Part shown: piece by piece, positions 1 through 15,200 of the stretch | Position numbering within the stretch: the stretch's first letter is position 1 | Layout of the letters: each line of letters opens with the position of its first letter | Assembly (NCBI GenBank): GCA_964007475.1 | Contig: OZ023275.1 | Coordinates: forward strand, 39,489,381-39,553,380 | Reading direction: 5' to 3' | Length of the DNA: 64,000 nt | From: Hybos culiciformis | Taxonomy: Eukaryota; Arthropoda; Insecta; Diptera; Hybotidae | Notes under the pieces: generated by a model | The model's input: only the letters and a program-made list of their open reading frames with translations | Told to the model about the DNA's origin: nothing | Database searches by the model: none | Translations under genes and position numbers: made by a program

Positions 1-1170
1 AATTAGTTTTGTTTTATATAATAATTCAATTTTTAATATATTTGTAGTTGGTATAACATAATCTTGCTAAGATTTTTAATTTTGTTTTTAATTTCATGTA
101 CAACTAACTAATTTCTTATGAGTTTTTCAGTATTTCAGTGTGCATTACTCTGAGGAATTGGAAATAACCATAAATACATAATGGAACTCCGAGGAACTAT
201 TCCCAAATGCCTAACATAGCGTATTTTAACCTGTTTATTGGTTAAATTTTTTATTAATAATAATGATTTCAGCTCTCAAAGAAATACTTATTAATAAAGT
301 AATAACTAACCTTAGCTAGAAGCGAGGCGTTACTACCAAATTATCTTTTCTGACAATGTATTTTTTGTATAAAAACTGCAAGAGCTCTGATTTGACATTG
401 ATATATTAAATCATAAATTTCACATATATAATTTGCTTATTAAACCATAATAATTTTGATATTATTGAAATTATTTTATAATATGTTTAAAATATGTTTT
501 AATTAATATGAAACATTTACCAATATAATTTCAAGGCACTTTATATGTACATATTATGTTAAAAGGTGTTAAAAATAATAATAATATTTATGTATAGTGT
601 ATATACCTAAATGTTAACAAATTAGTCAATTAAAATTAACGCTTATTGAAAGTTGCTAAAATATGTTTTACTTTGTATATTATATTTATCTAAATAACGT
701 CAAATATAATAACATTGGAATGTTAAATGAATTATTATTATAATGTCTGTTGATAGAAAAAACAATAAACTTTTTTAACTTCTCAAATATTTTAAAAATT
801 CTGATGAGTAATATTTCCAAGGCAATTAGAAACTCCACAGCTAATTTATTTATTAAAAAAAAAAAGATACAAAAGTTTGCCAGCTGCATGTACATAGAAT
901 AATGCACGATCAAAATATATGTTATATTATATTTTTTCAGGTAAAGCATAACAATGAAAAGCATATAATGGACAAGTTGGTTTTTTCATTCAAATAATAT
1001 TCAAATGTTAAGTAAATTAATACACAAATTTTATGGAAAAGGTCAACATTGAATGGAATTATTAAATATTTTATCCTATGCACATTTCATTTTGACTTTT
1101 TATGTGAAAATATTATAGTTACCATTGTAGTTAGTAGTTTAGTATACATTTTAGTAGTTAATCTTATTTA
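1..1170. other. AT-rich non-coding sequence
   Basis: No frame, RNA gene or repeat that I can support. Open frames here are short, rich in Phe, Ile, Lys and Asn, and look like chance products of base composition. Confidence 0.6.
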
Positions 1171-1691
1171 CACTAGATCGGCGATGTGCACCCTGCGGCT
1201 CATGAGCCGCATGCGGCTCATTTGATTTTTATCTGCGGCTCACATCAATGTTTTGATTTACGTAATATGTGGATCTTTTTTGTACGAAAAGAACTATTGT
1301 TTTGCTTTAATTTGTTTTGCTTTAATGTTTATTAGCTGGCAATGATTTGTTTGTTTTGCAAGAAAAGGTAATAAATATAAACTTGGAACATCAACTAGGA
1401 TTTCAACAACAAGAATTGCACCTGATTTGAATAAATTGAGCCAAAGCAAAAACACTCAAATTTCTCATTAACTTTTATTTATTTTTTTATTTTTTGTAGA
1501 TTTATTTTATATTTTGTATGTTTTATGTTGCAATTTTTAATTAAATTTCTAGTACAAATTCTGAATTAAATCAAAACCAATAAACCATTATTATTTTATT
1601 CATTCGTTTTTTTATATGTGGTTCATGCCGAGGTACGAAATTTATTCAGTGGCTCTGGCACGCAATTGAGTTGCACATGCCTGCACTAGAT
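1171..1691. mobile_element. Internally deleted hAT-type DNA transposon with 8-bp target duplication
   Basis: The octamer CACTAGAT lies on both sides (1171-1178 and 1684-1691), the target-duplication length expected of hAT elements. The element (1179-1683, 505 bp) starts CGGCGATGTGCACC and ends GTTGCACATGCCTG; the reverse complement of the end, CAGGCATGTGCAAC, matches the start with a few differences. Just inside the left end are palindromic copies of GCGGCTCATGAGCCGC, a subterminal pattern I know from hAT elements. The interior holds the last codons of a transposase-like frame (1385-1471), so this is a deletion derivative that cannot move by itself. Duplication and termini are read from the sequence; the superfamily call rests on duplication length, end pattern and the residual protein. 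Confidence 0.75.
1385..1471 (+). pseudogene. C-terminal remnant of a hAT-like transposase
   Basis: Twenty-eight codons followed by TAA, read from 1385, contain APDLNKLSQSKNTQISH directly before the stop. hAT-derived transposases often end with a similar pattern (Ile/Tyr-x-Pro-Asp, then Leu-x-x-x-Lys-x-x-x-x-Ser-His). No start codon, zinc finger or catalytic core is present, so this is a tail left by internal deletion. It lies inside the element bounded by CACTAGAT duplications. The assignment comes from recalled family pattern; a protein search would settle it. Confidence 0.5.
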
Positions 1692-4600
1692 TGATGCTAT
1701 TGATGCTATGATCAAATATTTGGCTTGGTTTATTTTCTTCGTTATGCAATCTTCTAAGTAACATTATATTGAACAAAATTATAGTGTTCTTCTCATGTTA
1801 GATTTTTTATCTTAAATTAATCATTTTTGTTAAAACTTGCTTATTATATACCGTACCATATGTACACTAAATGTATACTAAATATACATTTTGAGTAAAA
1901 ATTCCAACAACATTTTAGTTCAGAAATATATATACAATGTAATTTCAAGCCACAAAAAGTATCGGTCAATGAGTCAATTTATATATGTTTTTTTAAAAAA
2001 ATTATTAGGTTTATTTAACTATTCATTTTATTCAAATAATATATGTATTTCATTTAATTTTATACAATATTGCAATGTATGTACATAAAAGAAACTCTCT
2101 GCAGCATTATACACCGTTTTTTTTTTATCTGAATTTTCCTTAATAGACAAAGGGATGGATAGATAACTTATAATGCAACTAAAAATACCTGCTTTTAGAA
2201 TTTATATCGCAATATTAAATAAAATTAAATACTTGGGTATGTACTTCATTTTGTACAAAAAAAAAAAAAAAAACATATTATTTTAAATGTACGGTACACA
2301 TAAGAATATCAGTACAGCATATTTTGGTTTAACGAAAAAAAAATAAAAACCTGTTCTAATCAACATTTTAAAAAAATATGTTTTTAAAGGGAAAAAACTT
2401 TTGTCTGACGTTAACTAACTGGTTCAAAGAGTTATAGAACACTAAATTACAGAAATTACCAAATAGAGTGAACCTAATCTCAAATATGTGTTACGCGAAA
2501 ATGTTCCTCCAAAAAAGCTACTACAGTGGTATTACACTGAAAAAAAAAATTCATTGCGTACTTATTTGCGGAATTCAGAATATTTGTATGTAGTAATGGA
2601 ACCTGAGAGCAATTAAATTATTATTCAGTGGAAATATTGCTTTTTTTTTTATAAGAATACTTTTTAATTGATTTTATTATTAAATTATTTGTCCTGCTAT
2701 CAAGATGAGAACAATTTACTTGATCAGAATGATTCAGAATAATTTACTTGATACCTGTTTAACTGTTTATTCTTGAAAATTGTCTTACTAACATTTTTTG
2801 CACAAGAATTGCATAATTAAGATTTTTTAAATTATTTTTTCATCGATACGTATGTTTTTTTGTATAAAACGATTTTTAAGTATTCCAAATAAAAATCTTT
2901 TAAAACTTTCTGTTAAATACAGTTCAAATAATATGCAATTGATGCACACCACAAATTTTGTGGTCATGAAATTTATACCCAAGTGTATTTGTATAGTTGT
3001 TCAAAGTGCATCAGGTTTATAAAAGAAAAATGTTAACGAAAACAAAAAAATAAAATAAAAAAGATAAAGATTTTTTGATTAAATTTTCATAAAATGTACA
3101 ACATACCTACATTTATGAAGAGAAGATTACTGGTTAGTCATTTTTGTGGCTAACGTTAAATCAGTTTGAGAAATGAATTAAGTATATATATTAGAATATT
3201 AGATTACTAGAAAATGTTGATCCTATAGTTTTCAGTGGTGTTCGTATTAGATGTTTTATTTTGAAAGTGAGAATGTGAAACTTTAATCTGTATATATATA
3301 AAATTATATTTGAATAAGTAAAAAGATAGGATTTTATTTCATATGTCATGATTACAGATTCGTAATATTTTAAAGTATTTGGTGACTAAGATAAGTGTAT
3401 AAAAATTGTTAAATTGAATAATATATAAATAATATAATATAAGAAATTCAATAATTTCAATGGATGACGCATGGTCAAATGAAAGTCATGTTAAAATATC
3501 TTTCGCCAAACGAAATCAACTAAAAAATACCCAACTATCATATGATCATGAACTAAAGGAAATATACATATCTAACTATATTGAAAACACTTTAATTCTT
3601 TATGTGATGGAATATTTATGTTATTTTTAAAAAGAAATCAACAGACGTTCAAATTCTTTGCGAAAAAGAAAACAAGTTTTATACATACTATTTACATATA
3701 AATTTTTATATAAATTTAATATTTAGCTTTATTCTTTTTTTTAAATATTTTTATTGATTCAACGGAAATCACTCCACATACCATTCAAATGAATAATCTC
3801 AAAGAAGTAAGAAGCAGATTTTATGCGTGAGAATAAGAAAATTTAAAGAAAAAATTTTCATTTTTAAGTATGTATTTAAATACTTAAAAAAATATACATC
3901 TTTTTCACAAAAAAATAAGCAAAGCATAAAATAAATGGAATTTTTACAATTTTATTGGAAGATGAAAGTATTTCGCCAAGGTAAAATTTTTTTGCAATAA
4001 ACGAAAAAAAGAAAATGAAATAATTCTTTTTTTAAAATTCGCGTTATTCTTATTTATTCGTTGGAGAGATTTTTTTTAATTTGTTAATTATTGTAATAAT
4101 TAAAAAAATAAATAATTATATTTAATTGAAGTTCTAAGCTGTATACTTAGTTACAAAATTAAAAATTCGATTAAAAATTTATTCACATAAATTTGATTGA
4201 AAAGGTTTTAAGTTTTTGAAAATTCATATTTTCATCTTGTATAATTATTAGTATCTTATAATTATAAGTATCTTGAAAAATGTATTATCTCAATAAATTT
4301 GAATAAGTATAATGGTTTTATAACTATATTCAAAAAATTAAAAAAAAAAAATATTGTTGAAATAAAGGCTTTATAGTTGATTTTTCCATAATAACAATAT
4401 TGGACCAACATCATTTATAAAATATTTCTTAAACAAAACAGAAGTTTTTTGGTACTATTATGTATATTATATATATAGAGCAAACCTATGTATTATATAC
4501 AAATCCATTTACAAAAAAAATAAAAATAAAGCCTATATTAAAAATATATTTTTGTACTTGGATTTTATGTAAATTAATAAAAAAGCTTTTAAATTTTTGT

Positions 4601-7600
4601 CCATATTTATTATTATTATTATATACAACTATAATATACATTCTATAGTTTTTTTTTTTAATTGAAATTGTGTCACAGTTCTATCAAAAAAGCATACTTA
4701 TTAAGAAAGAAAAAAATAAAAAAAAATACGAAACGAGTACCTTTAGCATAAAAAAAGGGTAAAAATGAAAAAAAAAAAATGGTTTATATGCCTTTTTAGT
4801 GTTTTATAACTGAGTGAAAATATATGTAGTTAAAGCAAATTTTAATATTTATTAAAGTGATTAAAATGAATTTCGGTCGCACTGAAAATGTTCGCATGTT
4901 AAATTTAATTAAACGACAAATTTTGAAATAAGAGCATTTACCTAAATGATTGTAAACAAATTTATATCATTAGAACATGCAAACAAATAATATAGAAATA
5001 ATAATATAATCTTATATTATTTTTTTTTTCAGTTTTTATTTCGAATTAAAAATGAAATTAGAATTATTTTATTTCATATATAAATCGAATTAAACTTTAT
5101 CGATTAAATATATAATTTCTTATTTTCTAGAAGGATTATTAAGTCTTTATTATAAAATTTTTGACATTTTTGAAATAATTTTTATAGTTTTATTTTTTTT
5201 CTTATCTGGTCAATTAAAAAAAAAATTCAACACGATTTTTATTTTTTTTTCTGACGACAATTGAAAATAGTTAAGGTATTTTTGTTTCAATATTGTTTCG
5301 AGAAAAGAAAAAATAAGTAACTTTCATTAATTCAATGTAGCTACATTGAATATAAATTATGTCCTAACCACAATCTAACTTAAACATTATACACATAATA
5401 TTATACTCATTTAGCCTGTGATCAGAGACTTTGATGAAACGAACATTATACTTATATAGTAAAAATTATAAAGCAACTGCATTAGGGACAAATTTTATAA
5501 TGTTGATTTTCTGCTGCAAATATAAAATTTATCACATTTTTAACCTGAACAATTTTTTTAAAGCATTTTCCCATTACATTTCCAATACAATTTAGTTTAG
5601 ATAATTATCCTTTAATCCCTAATGGGAATGACAGGTCATTGTGCAATTATTGAAAAAAAAATATATATTATTTTTATTTTTATTAAAAATGTATATATAA
5701 AAATATACATATGATATGTTTTTCGAGTAACTTCTATTAAAACTTAATATGCTTGGCAATGGTTTGAATGCAATTGGGAGTCATATAAGTATTATTAGTT
5801 TTGGAAATAATAAAGATAAAAAAGTTAATCCGAGGGTTAATCAATTCTGCATGAAGTATAGAGTGATCATGAAAATGTAGATTATAGAATTTAGAATTAC
5901 ATAAATCGAGGAAAAAAAATTCATTGAATATAATGTACAATATAGAATATAATATATAGGACAAATCAATAGATCTTAATGCGAACGAAAGAAGAATTTA
6001 ATTCAGATTAGCCTTACACTGTCTAGGGAAACTTTTAGCTATATTAAAGATAGTGCTTAGAAATTCAAATATACAGTATATCAGCGTTTTCCCTTATTCA
6101 AATTGAATATCTTACAATTTTAAAAATTACTCTAGAAATATCGTCCTTTGGGCATATCATATGCCTCTCATACCCAAATCTTAACAAAACAATTAAAAAA
6201 TTTTTATCCCTTCATAATGAAGTAAAATTTATTAGTATAATTTAGGTTTAAAGAAGAAAAAACTTATAAATAGATTAAATTTATTTTTATTGCCTACGCT
6301 CAAATGAACTGATCAATATATAAATTTTTTATTTAATTTCTAGAATAAAATGAATCCAAATGAGTTAAAAAAAAAAAATTATTGGTCTATTTATTTTTAT
6401 TTAAGCGTTCTTTATGTTAATTATATATGTTCGTCGTAATACGGTATAGCTCAGTAGGATATCTTTTTTTTTTTACCAAAATTATATAAAAATGGGTAGC
6501 CTTAACAATATTGAAAATTAATATAAAAAAAAAAAAAAAAAAAAAATAATGTTTATTGAGTTTTAACGTCGTCGTTCGCATTATTTTCAATAAAAAAAAA
6601 TACAGAAATATAAGAAAAAGGCATCATACCTCTTGAAAGATTTTTTTTTTCTTTTTTAATTTCAAGAACGGATGAAATGTGATCTACACTTGAACCTTAT
6701 TGAATATATAAAAATATATATAAAAAAAAAGATCGGTTTGAATTTTAAAGATTTATGTTGGCCTTTTTCTTGGAAATTATATAAAAAAAAAAACCTCGAA
6801 AAATTATGTAATTTAATACTAGGCCAATATTTTATACATAAGAAACCTGTTTCCCGCTTATACATACTACAATGAATCTTTAAGGAAGCCACATTTATAG
6901 TCAATATTCTGTCAATTTAGAGATATTGTGTGTGCGGTTTTGATGTTTCTATGCTCTGTTTGATTTAATAATATCTTTCAGTTACTTATGAAATTTGTAT
7001 TTCAAGTGAAGGAAGACATGAAGTGGATGACAAAAAAATTTTCTCCATTTTTTATAATTGTTTTTAATATTTTGAAGCTGCTTGTGTTTACATTATATTT
7101 TTAAGATTTATGGAAATATGTTGTAATCAAACTATATTATAATATGATATTACGATAAATAGAAGCATTCGTGAATTTTTATTTAGAATCTATTTAAAAA
7201 AATATTATTTGGGATATACCTAGTAAAAAAAAAATGTTTTATTTCGAAAAAATATAGTTGTTTGAATAAAATTATCATAATCATAAGGTCTGCAACAGAT
7301 CCTGCGTAGATCAGTATTTCCATAAAAAAAAGTACTTTTTTTGTACACCGTACGTAATCCATATTTTGTTATGCCTTTTTTATTTTTTACTAGATTTCAA
7401 AAATGTTTGTGTTTCTGCAAAGTAGAGGAAAATTCAGCCCAACCATAGTTTCAGTTGCTTCCCAATCTAGTAAAAATAAAAAAGTTTTCCTAACAAAAAA
7501 TGCATTACGTACGCGTTACAAGCGGCTTATTTTTTTTGTGAAAATACTGAGATGTAACTTTGGTTGGATTAAAAAAGTTGTTTACTCTGTCGTTAAATGA

Positions 7601-9185
7601 ATTTTGAGATATAAAATGATTATGTGAATCAAAATATCTGTCTTTTTCAACATTTTCTTATTTCTGTTATGGCGACAGAAAATTCGCATGAAAAACGTTT
7701 TGGGGTTCTATTTTTAAAATAATCCTTTGTCGTTGTCATGATAGATACCTACCTATACTTAGTTTTTTTTTTCCAATATATGAAAACAAATTTATTTAGT
7801 AATAAAAAATTCAATAATGAATAATATTCCTTGTTAATATTTCAAAGATATTTGAAGTTTATTGAATTATTAAATTTATATTTTTTTAAGACGCAAAATT
7901 ATAGAATTTTTAAAGATTTCAAATAATTATATTTTCAGAAGAAGTTCTCTAGAATGTTTTTCAATTAAATTTTTTTTAGCCATACATTTTTTTTAACTAC
8001 TTATCATTATCGTCTATACATTCATCATTTTACAAAACGAGCTTTGTATATGTACATAATAACATTGATAATTTAAAAATACATATTTAACAGAATCCTA
8101 TGAAAAGAAAACAAAGTTTTCTTTGAAAATTTTATGTACACAAAAATTCATCTTTTTTTTTTTAACCGTTTTTGCTTCATATCTCAATTTTGCAAAGTGT
8201 TAAAGAAAAGGTTTTTTTTTCTTGTTGTATGTACAATTCTTTTTCCTTTTGAAAATTTTTATTCACTCAATTCAATATAAAAACACACTGAAAAATGTTA
8301 TTTCAATGAAAATGTTAAAAACAATTTTTATTTTTTTTTTCTTAAATTGTTACCAATTTTAAGGGCGGAAGTGAATAATGATATACCTTACCACCTGGTT
8401 GAGTGGAAAATTCATATAAAGGGATAAATGTTATATACTTAATGTTTGAAAAAAAAAAAAAACGGCAAAGAAAAAACATATTGTAATAATTAGAATTATA
8501 TATATTTTTTTTAATTTATAAAGTATGTTGATTATTATTCTTATTTTTTACTTAGTATTATTATGTTATGTTTATGCAAAGTACCTATATATAGAATTGA
8601 CACTCTTTTGTAAATTAATATTTTCAGAGTGCATATTAAGATTATTAAATATTTAACAAATGAATACAACTACTCGCTTTTAAGTTTTATTTTACATAGT
8701 TTATTAGCTATATAGGTTGTAAAAATATGTCCAAAAATTGTAAAAATATATCCAAAAATTGATTCATAAGGTTTTCAAATACTAAAAATTTTCCTTAAAA
8801 TGTTATAATATTAAGTTCTATCGCATATAATATTGTAAATAAAAATATCTCAGAAGAAGAGGCATAAGTCCTAAACTCTAAATAAAATTATATTTTAAAT
8901 TATTGTATATACATCTAATATTAAAATAAATAAAGAATTGAATTGAATTGAATATCCAAAAATGCAATTCAAAGTGTGTAAAAATAAAACAAGTATACAT
9001 CTATAGGTACTATAAAATTCATCAGTTATGTACATGTTTTTTTCCATAATTTAATCTTAATAGCTAATCAAAAATCAATAAAATAATTTTCAAAGTAATC
9101 CCAATACAAATTCTATATTATTTGTAGGTACATTATCTAAATGAATGCACAGCAGTATGTAATATTCATAACATCATAAGTGTGC

Positions 9186-9188
<3 letters not shown>
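1692..9188. other. AT-rich non-coding sequence with one GC-richer islet
   Basis: Long AT-rich stretch with many A and T homopolymers. No gene is supported. A GC-richer islet at about 7403-7570 is open in more than one frame (see findings). TAGCTCAGTAGGAT at 6448 resembles a SINE or tRNA box A, but no box B follows. Confidence 0.5.

Positions 9189-9259
<71 letters not shown>
9189..9259. repeat. (TA)n microsatellite
   Basis: About 35 uninterrupted TA dinucleotides. The open frame through it, alternating Tyr and Ile, is a repeat artefact. Confidence 0.97.
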
Positions 9260-9264
<5 letters not shown>

Positions 9265-12200
9265 TTATACGCGAAATAATATTTCCAGACAATTTTAGTA
9301 TAAAAGCATTTTATGAATTCACTGTCTGTACTGAATGCACTGTCTTCCCTTGTGAGTGTCTAGTACTACTATACATTGTTTGTTTTTTCTCTCTGTAAAA
9401 TTATTAAGTGAAAAGCAGGTGAAATATTGTATTTATTATATATAAAATTGCATTCACGGTCACATTTAAATAGGCACTGAAGTGTAAGAAGAAGAATAAA
9501 AAAAAAAAAACTTTGACTTCCGGATGCTTGTATCCTTTTGTTACAAGTTTTTTTTTTTTTTTTTAGTTTATCAACAAATAATAAAAAACACCTACAAAAT
9601 ACTTTTTTTTTTTTACTTTTAAGGGGATGATGAATATGAATGTTGAGAGTTGTATTATTTATATTTATATTATATAGCACGCTTTATGAAATCTTCAGAT
9701 GTTAAAAAAAAAAAAATGCAATGAATTTGTTTTTGAAATTTGCGCTATTTTTACTTGCGGATTACAGGAGTAAAAATAATTTTAAAACTACATGAAAATT
9801 ATTAAACCATGATAAATTTATTTTGCTTAAAACACTGCATTGTCTAGTTTTTATATATATTCAATCTAGGGTCCACCAAACGGCGAACACTATACATACT
9901 TTTGATAGGCCGACAGTTTAATAGTTTGCGTTTTATTTTTACGAGTAAGACTTACGAGAATGAAAACGATTTTAGTCGGCAATCGCCTAATAAAAAATCT
10001 GTAATTTGCGGTGGATCTTAATGAGTACATTAAATTACAGCAAATGAGTACTGATTTATTTCGGATGACTAGTTATGATAATATTTTGAATATTAAAATT
10101 ATTAAAGGACGACATGCGTATGGACTGCATTTTGTAAACCATATAATTATATTGTGTTGAACAAACTTCATAATATTACTTTAATAAAATGTCATTGATT
10201 TTGTAGTTGTCAGATATTGCAACGTTATTTGTTAAATCGATACACGCACTTTTGAAAAGGGTTATATTCATAATTGTTAAAGTTTGTATATATTTGGAAA
10301 GAAAAACACTGAAACTTATTTTATTGATTCACAAATATTAGAAATATTATTTTACTTAAATTAACTCACAATTCTACCTTTAAATCTTTTAAATGAATGA
10401 ATCAATAACTATTTATGAATATTTGTTGAACTTTATTTCAGCACGAAATTTGCTATATAAATCATATGACCAATAAAATTTTAAAATATCTTCTCTTATT
10501 GCATATAAAATTCTTGATCCAAATATTTTGTTTTGAAAATTTTTGCGATGTTCTACATCTTTAGTTTCTATTTTTGTTTATTAAAACTCCGTCAACCTCT
10601 ACTAGCTGTTAAAAAGCATATGTATACATGAACTACAATTATAATTTCCTGTTTTTTTTTTTTTTTTTTAATTTAGACCTTCTTTCCATCCAATAGTTTT
10701 TTTTTGGAAGCTAAAAAAGAAGCTAATCTATACATATATAGTATCATGTCTTTTACATTTTATCTATTATGCAATAAAAATGTCTATGAAATTGAATGCA
10801 TGTTGTTGTTTGTATAATATATACTAGATATAATAAAAAATGGCACTGAAAGTTATACAATTTTGATACTGTAGAATTGTCAAGTGTAGTTTTATGGTAA
10901 ACTTCAAGAGGGTAAAATAAATAGCGAAAATTAAAAGCACAAAAAATATATATGGAAAAATATAAACAATCCTTTTGGGGGGTTTTTTTTTTTTTTGAAG
11001 CAAATTGCATGGTCTTTAACCTTTATAAATATCTAAAGGTACTTTAGACGGCTTCAATGTACGTTTAATTTATTTTGCTTGTTCAAGGTGGAAAAAAAGA
11101 AAAATTAAATTTACTGTAACACGATCCTAAATTTTTATTTTTTTTATTTTTTGTACGTAACTATAGTAGTTTTCAGTTAAATGCAAAAGGGAATTAAATT
11201 AGTATTTCATTTCGTCTTGAAAACGATTAGTATAAAATAAATAATTTGTACAAATTATGAATTTAAATAAATTGAAATTTAAATTAACCCTTTATATCGA
11301 TTAGTTATTTTTTTTTGTTTAAATAAATTTACACTGTTATAGTCTTCAGAACGGCCACTAGAGTGAAAGAGACTGTTTTTAGAAATGCTCTTTTAATTAA
11401 TCAAATGGTTTTTTATCGCTTAAAGATGTCACAAAAAACTTCCGATGAAAAAACCAATTGACTACATATACGACATTGCACGTTATAAGCTTAATGTACA
11501 TAAAAAACAAACAAAAAATTAAGATTGTCAATAATTAATTAAAATACTTTAAATCTATTTTTGTAGATATCTTTAATAATAAATAATAATTATGTTTCAT
11601 TTGTAATTTGTAAATAACATTATGTGTATATATATCTGTATTATAAGTGTTTGTATTTTATGTTTAAATTTTTTTTTTAAAGGTAAATATACTCCCAGGG
11701 TATACATACTTACAGTGAAAAAAAAACATAATATCAAATATTTATATACATTAATTATTATTATCATTTTATGTATAGGTTTGGTTTGATTTTTATCATT
11801 AAATTTTTGTTTTGGTTTTTTCGTTGTCATTATGCCATTATTATCAATCAACAACGAATTAATTTATATTTCGAAAAAAAAAATAAATTAATGGTTATTT
11901 AATTACCAACACCTTGATGATTGTACATTATATATATTTCAGTATTATAGTTAGATATATATCTTATTTTATTTATGTTAACTATTTTTAGATTAACTTT
12001 TTTTTTTGTTGATATTTTAATCTATGTATCTAAAATGCATGTATACAAACGAAATTTTTTACAACTTCATCGCAAAAAAAAAAATAATCTCTATTGATAA
12101 TTAAGCTAGCCAAAATATTTTTTTCTTGCAACTTTTATACAAAATTATATAATATGAAGTGCTGCTGAGGTCAAGAAGCCATGCATTGTTTGACTATTTT

Positions 12201-15200
12201 GTTATCAATTTTTTTATTTTTCATAATAGTGTTATGTTCAATCTGAATTGGTTATGTATATTTTACATTATCTTTGGTCTGTGTTGCATTAAAAAAAATA
12301 AAAATCTTTTATACTGGAATGTCCATTATCTTTATCAAGTAGTATATTTTTAAATAATTTACATATAGAATTTATACGGATTCAACGAATACAACAAATT
12401 ACCGAATATTTTTCCAACGAATAAATAATTTATCTCCTTGTTTATCTTTATCAAGTAATTCAAATATAAGTAGATACTATATATGAATTAAAAAAAAAAA
12501 AAAAGAAGAAAAATACATTTTTATGAAAAAATGAAAAATGCAGCAGGAAAAAACTTTAAATTCATTTTTGGTTGTTTTTTGTGAATAACGTCAAGAATAT
12601 ATATTTGAGCCAGTGCACACATATATTTCTCATTAAAAAAAAAGAACACAAAAAACTGACATAAAAAGATCTCTAAATTATTTTGTAGTTTGTAAATTTA
12701 AAGTTTATATTCTCTTACTACTTAGTTATTTAGCCTTGTAATGTTTAAATTACGTTAATTTTTTTTGTAAAATATTTTCTATCATACAGAAAGCAAAAGG
12801 GAAGCATTTTAATGCTCAGCAGTTCATAAAATGTTTTTATTTATTTATTTTTTTTTTTTTCAAAAATTATGAAAAGATTTTCTTTTGCATAAACAAAGCT
12901 TTTATTTCATAAACAATTTAAAATTTAAATTATTTTTCTATGCAAAAAAAATGTTTTACTTTGCAGCTGCATTGAGGGATTTTTTTTCATATATGTATAC
13001 ATATATCATTCAATTGTGTTACCATGAAATTTAAGTAAACGCTATTTAATTTCTATTTGTCTGATCATTTTGCTGATTTTTCATTTTTTTATCCAGTTTA
13101 TAGTTTTTTTTTTTTATTTTTCGTTTGAAATTGCTGAAAAATTTTGAATTCAATTAGATTAGCATTTGCATACATATAAATAAAAATTGTCACATTTTGC
13201 AAGTTAAGATATTTGTTTAAAAAAAAAACAAGAAAGTGATAAATAGAGTCAAGATGACACCTTATGCAGTATAATTCCTTATATATAATAAATAATGGAT
13301 TCAGTTGAAGTTAAAGATGACTTGAAAATAGAAGAATCTCAACATTTACTAGTTAGTAATTTTTAAATTCTCATATTATTGGATTTATCAAAATATGCTG
13401 GAAGATATGATTATATGAAAAAAAATTGTAGATATCGAATTTAAATTTAATATACAATATATATTACATATTTATTATACATATTTTATTTAATATACAT
13501 ATTAGTATAAAATTGAAATGAAATTAATTTAGGTACAAGTATCGAATCTCTAAGTTTTCTATATGGAAGCTGAAATCGAATCCTGAATATAAATAACATC
13601 AAGAAAATTAACAAAATTAAATCAAGCTTCAAGTTCAGGTCTTCAATAAATAAGTACTTAAACCTTATAAAGTGAAGTATTCTTATAATTTAATTTATTG
13701 CTCGCTGATCTGATATAGTTTGTATTTTTATATAATAATATTTTACACAATTGATAACATTCATTTTTCATTAATGAAAACAAGGTAAAAACAAAATACA
13801 AAAATTTTGTGGAAAAGTTTATGAAAAATTAATAATTTTTTTGTGAATGAAGTTTTTTCTTTGGCACACGTAAAAAACATGAGCTGATTGTAGAATGTTT
13901 TTGCACGAACCTGTTCTCACGAAATGATATGAATTTGAACTGAGGATAGAAAATATCTTATGAGGGAAAATGTAATGCCAAAGGAATACAAAATATATAA
14001 AAAAAAAAATCCTCGTACAACAAACGTTTATGTTTGTAAATATTGTTTTTTTGTTGACAACTGAAAAGCTTCATTTTTCTTTCGTTTCTTTTTTCGGATT
14101 TCATAAAAGACTCACTAGTGCGAAACATTTTTAAACAAATTTTACTTTTCTTGTGTGTTAAACGTGATTAAGAACAAAAATTGATGAAAATGTAGTTGCA
14201 AAAAAAAAAAAAGAACAGTAATACACACTAATGGTCTTTTTGAAAGATTTGTTTTTTTTTTTGGGAAAATTTTAGATAATTTTTCTTTTAATTTGAAATA
14301 AATGAAAGTTTCTCTTCGATCGTTGAAAATGCAAAAAAACTTAATTAGTTATTGTTTTTACTAAATAATTTATATAAAATTTTTTGTTTATGTGTTAATT
14401 ATAAATTGTGGACTTGCATAGAAAAATTCTTATACGTGAATTGATTAATTAAGTTAAAAATAATTATAAAAACATTAAAAAGGAAAAGAAAAAAATTTGA
14501 TTGTAAGCTCAAGCAAGTGAAAGATCTTCATATCATTATTATCGAAATTGTAATTAGACTTGTAATATACATTTTAACATCAAATGTTCCAAACCCAAAG
14601 TATGCTATTAAGAGAAAGTTCTGTAATTCCCGCTTTTTTTTGCAGACATTATTAAGAATATTAAAATTATAGTATTTAAAATAGATAAGTTTTTTAAAAA
14701 TTAATTTACAAATTTAATATAAATGAATACATAAAAACATAATGTTCTAATTTTTATTTCTACCGAATATAATCAAAACTTAACATCTACATAAATTTTC
14801 TTTACAATTTTAACTTCAGAACAAAAGATACATAATTTAATTGAATTTTTTTTCTCAATACAAAGTTTTTAATAAAGTTTGTATAATTTTTATGTTACTG
14901 TTTATTATTTTTTATTAAAAATTTTATTTACTTTTTTTTTTTTTCATAACCTCTTGTGCAATTGTGTTTGTGAAATATAACTCTCTATACCTAAATATAA
15001 TAAAATTCTTTTCTTTAACATTTTTAAAACAGATACAAAAAAAAAAAAATAAATAAAAATATGTAAATAAATAAATGAAAAAATAAACATAAGAGAATTT
15101 GATACTATTTTTATTTTATTTTTTTCGTAAAATGCAAGCAAACTGGTTTTATGTTCATTTCATGTGTGAGTATTGAGTAAGAAATGAAATAAAAATAATA

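Noticed and set aside
6440..6460. tRNA-like TAGCTCAGTAGGAT
   Set aside because: No box B or cloverleaf follows; perhaps a 5' SINE scrap, but too short to annotate.
9180..9398. 72-codon frame starting with alternating Tyr and Ile
   Set aside because: Product of the (TA)n microsatellite.
9369..9680. 103-codon minus-strand frame
   Set aside because: Composed largely of homopolymer translation (poly-Lys, poly-Phe) with no motif or splice context.
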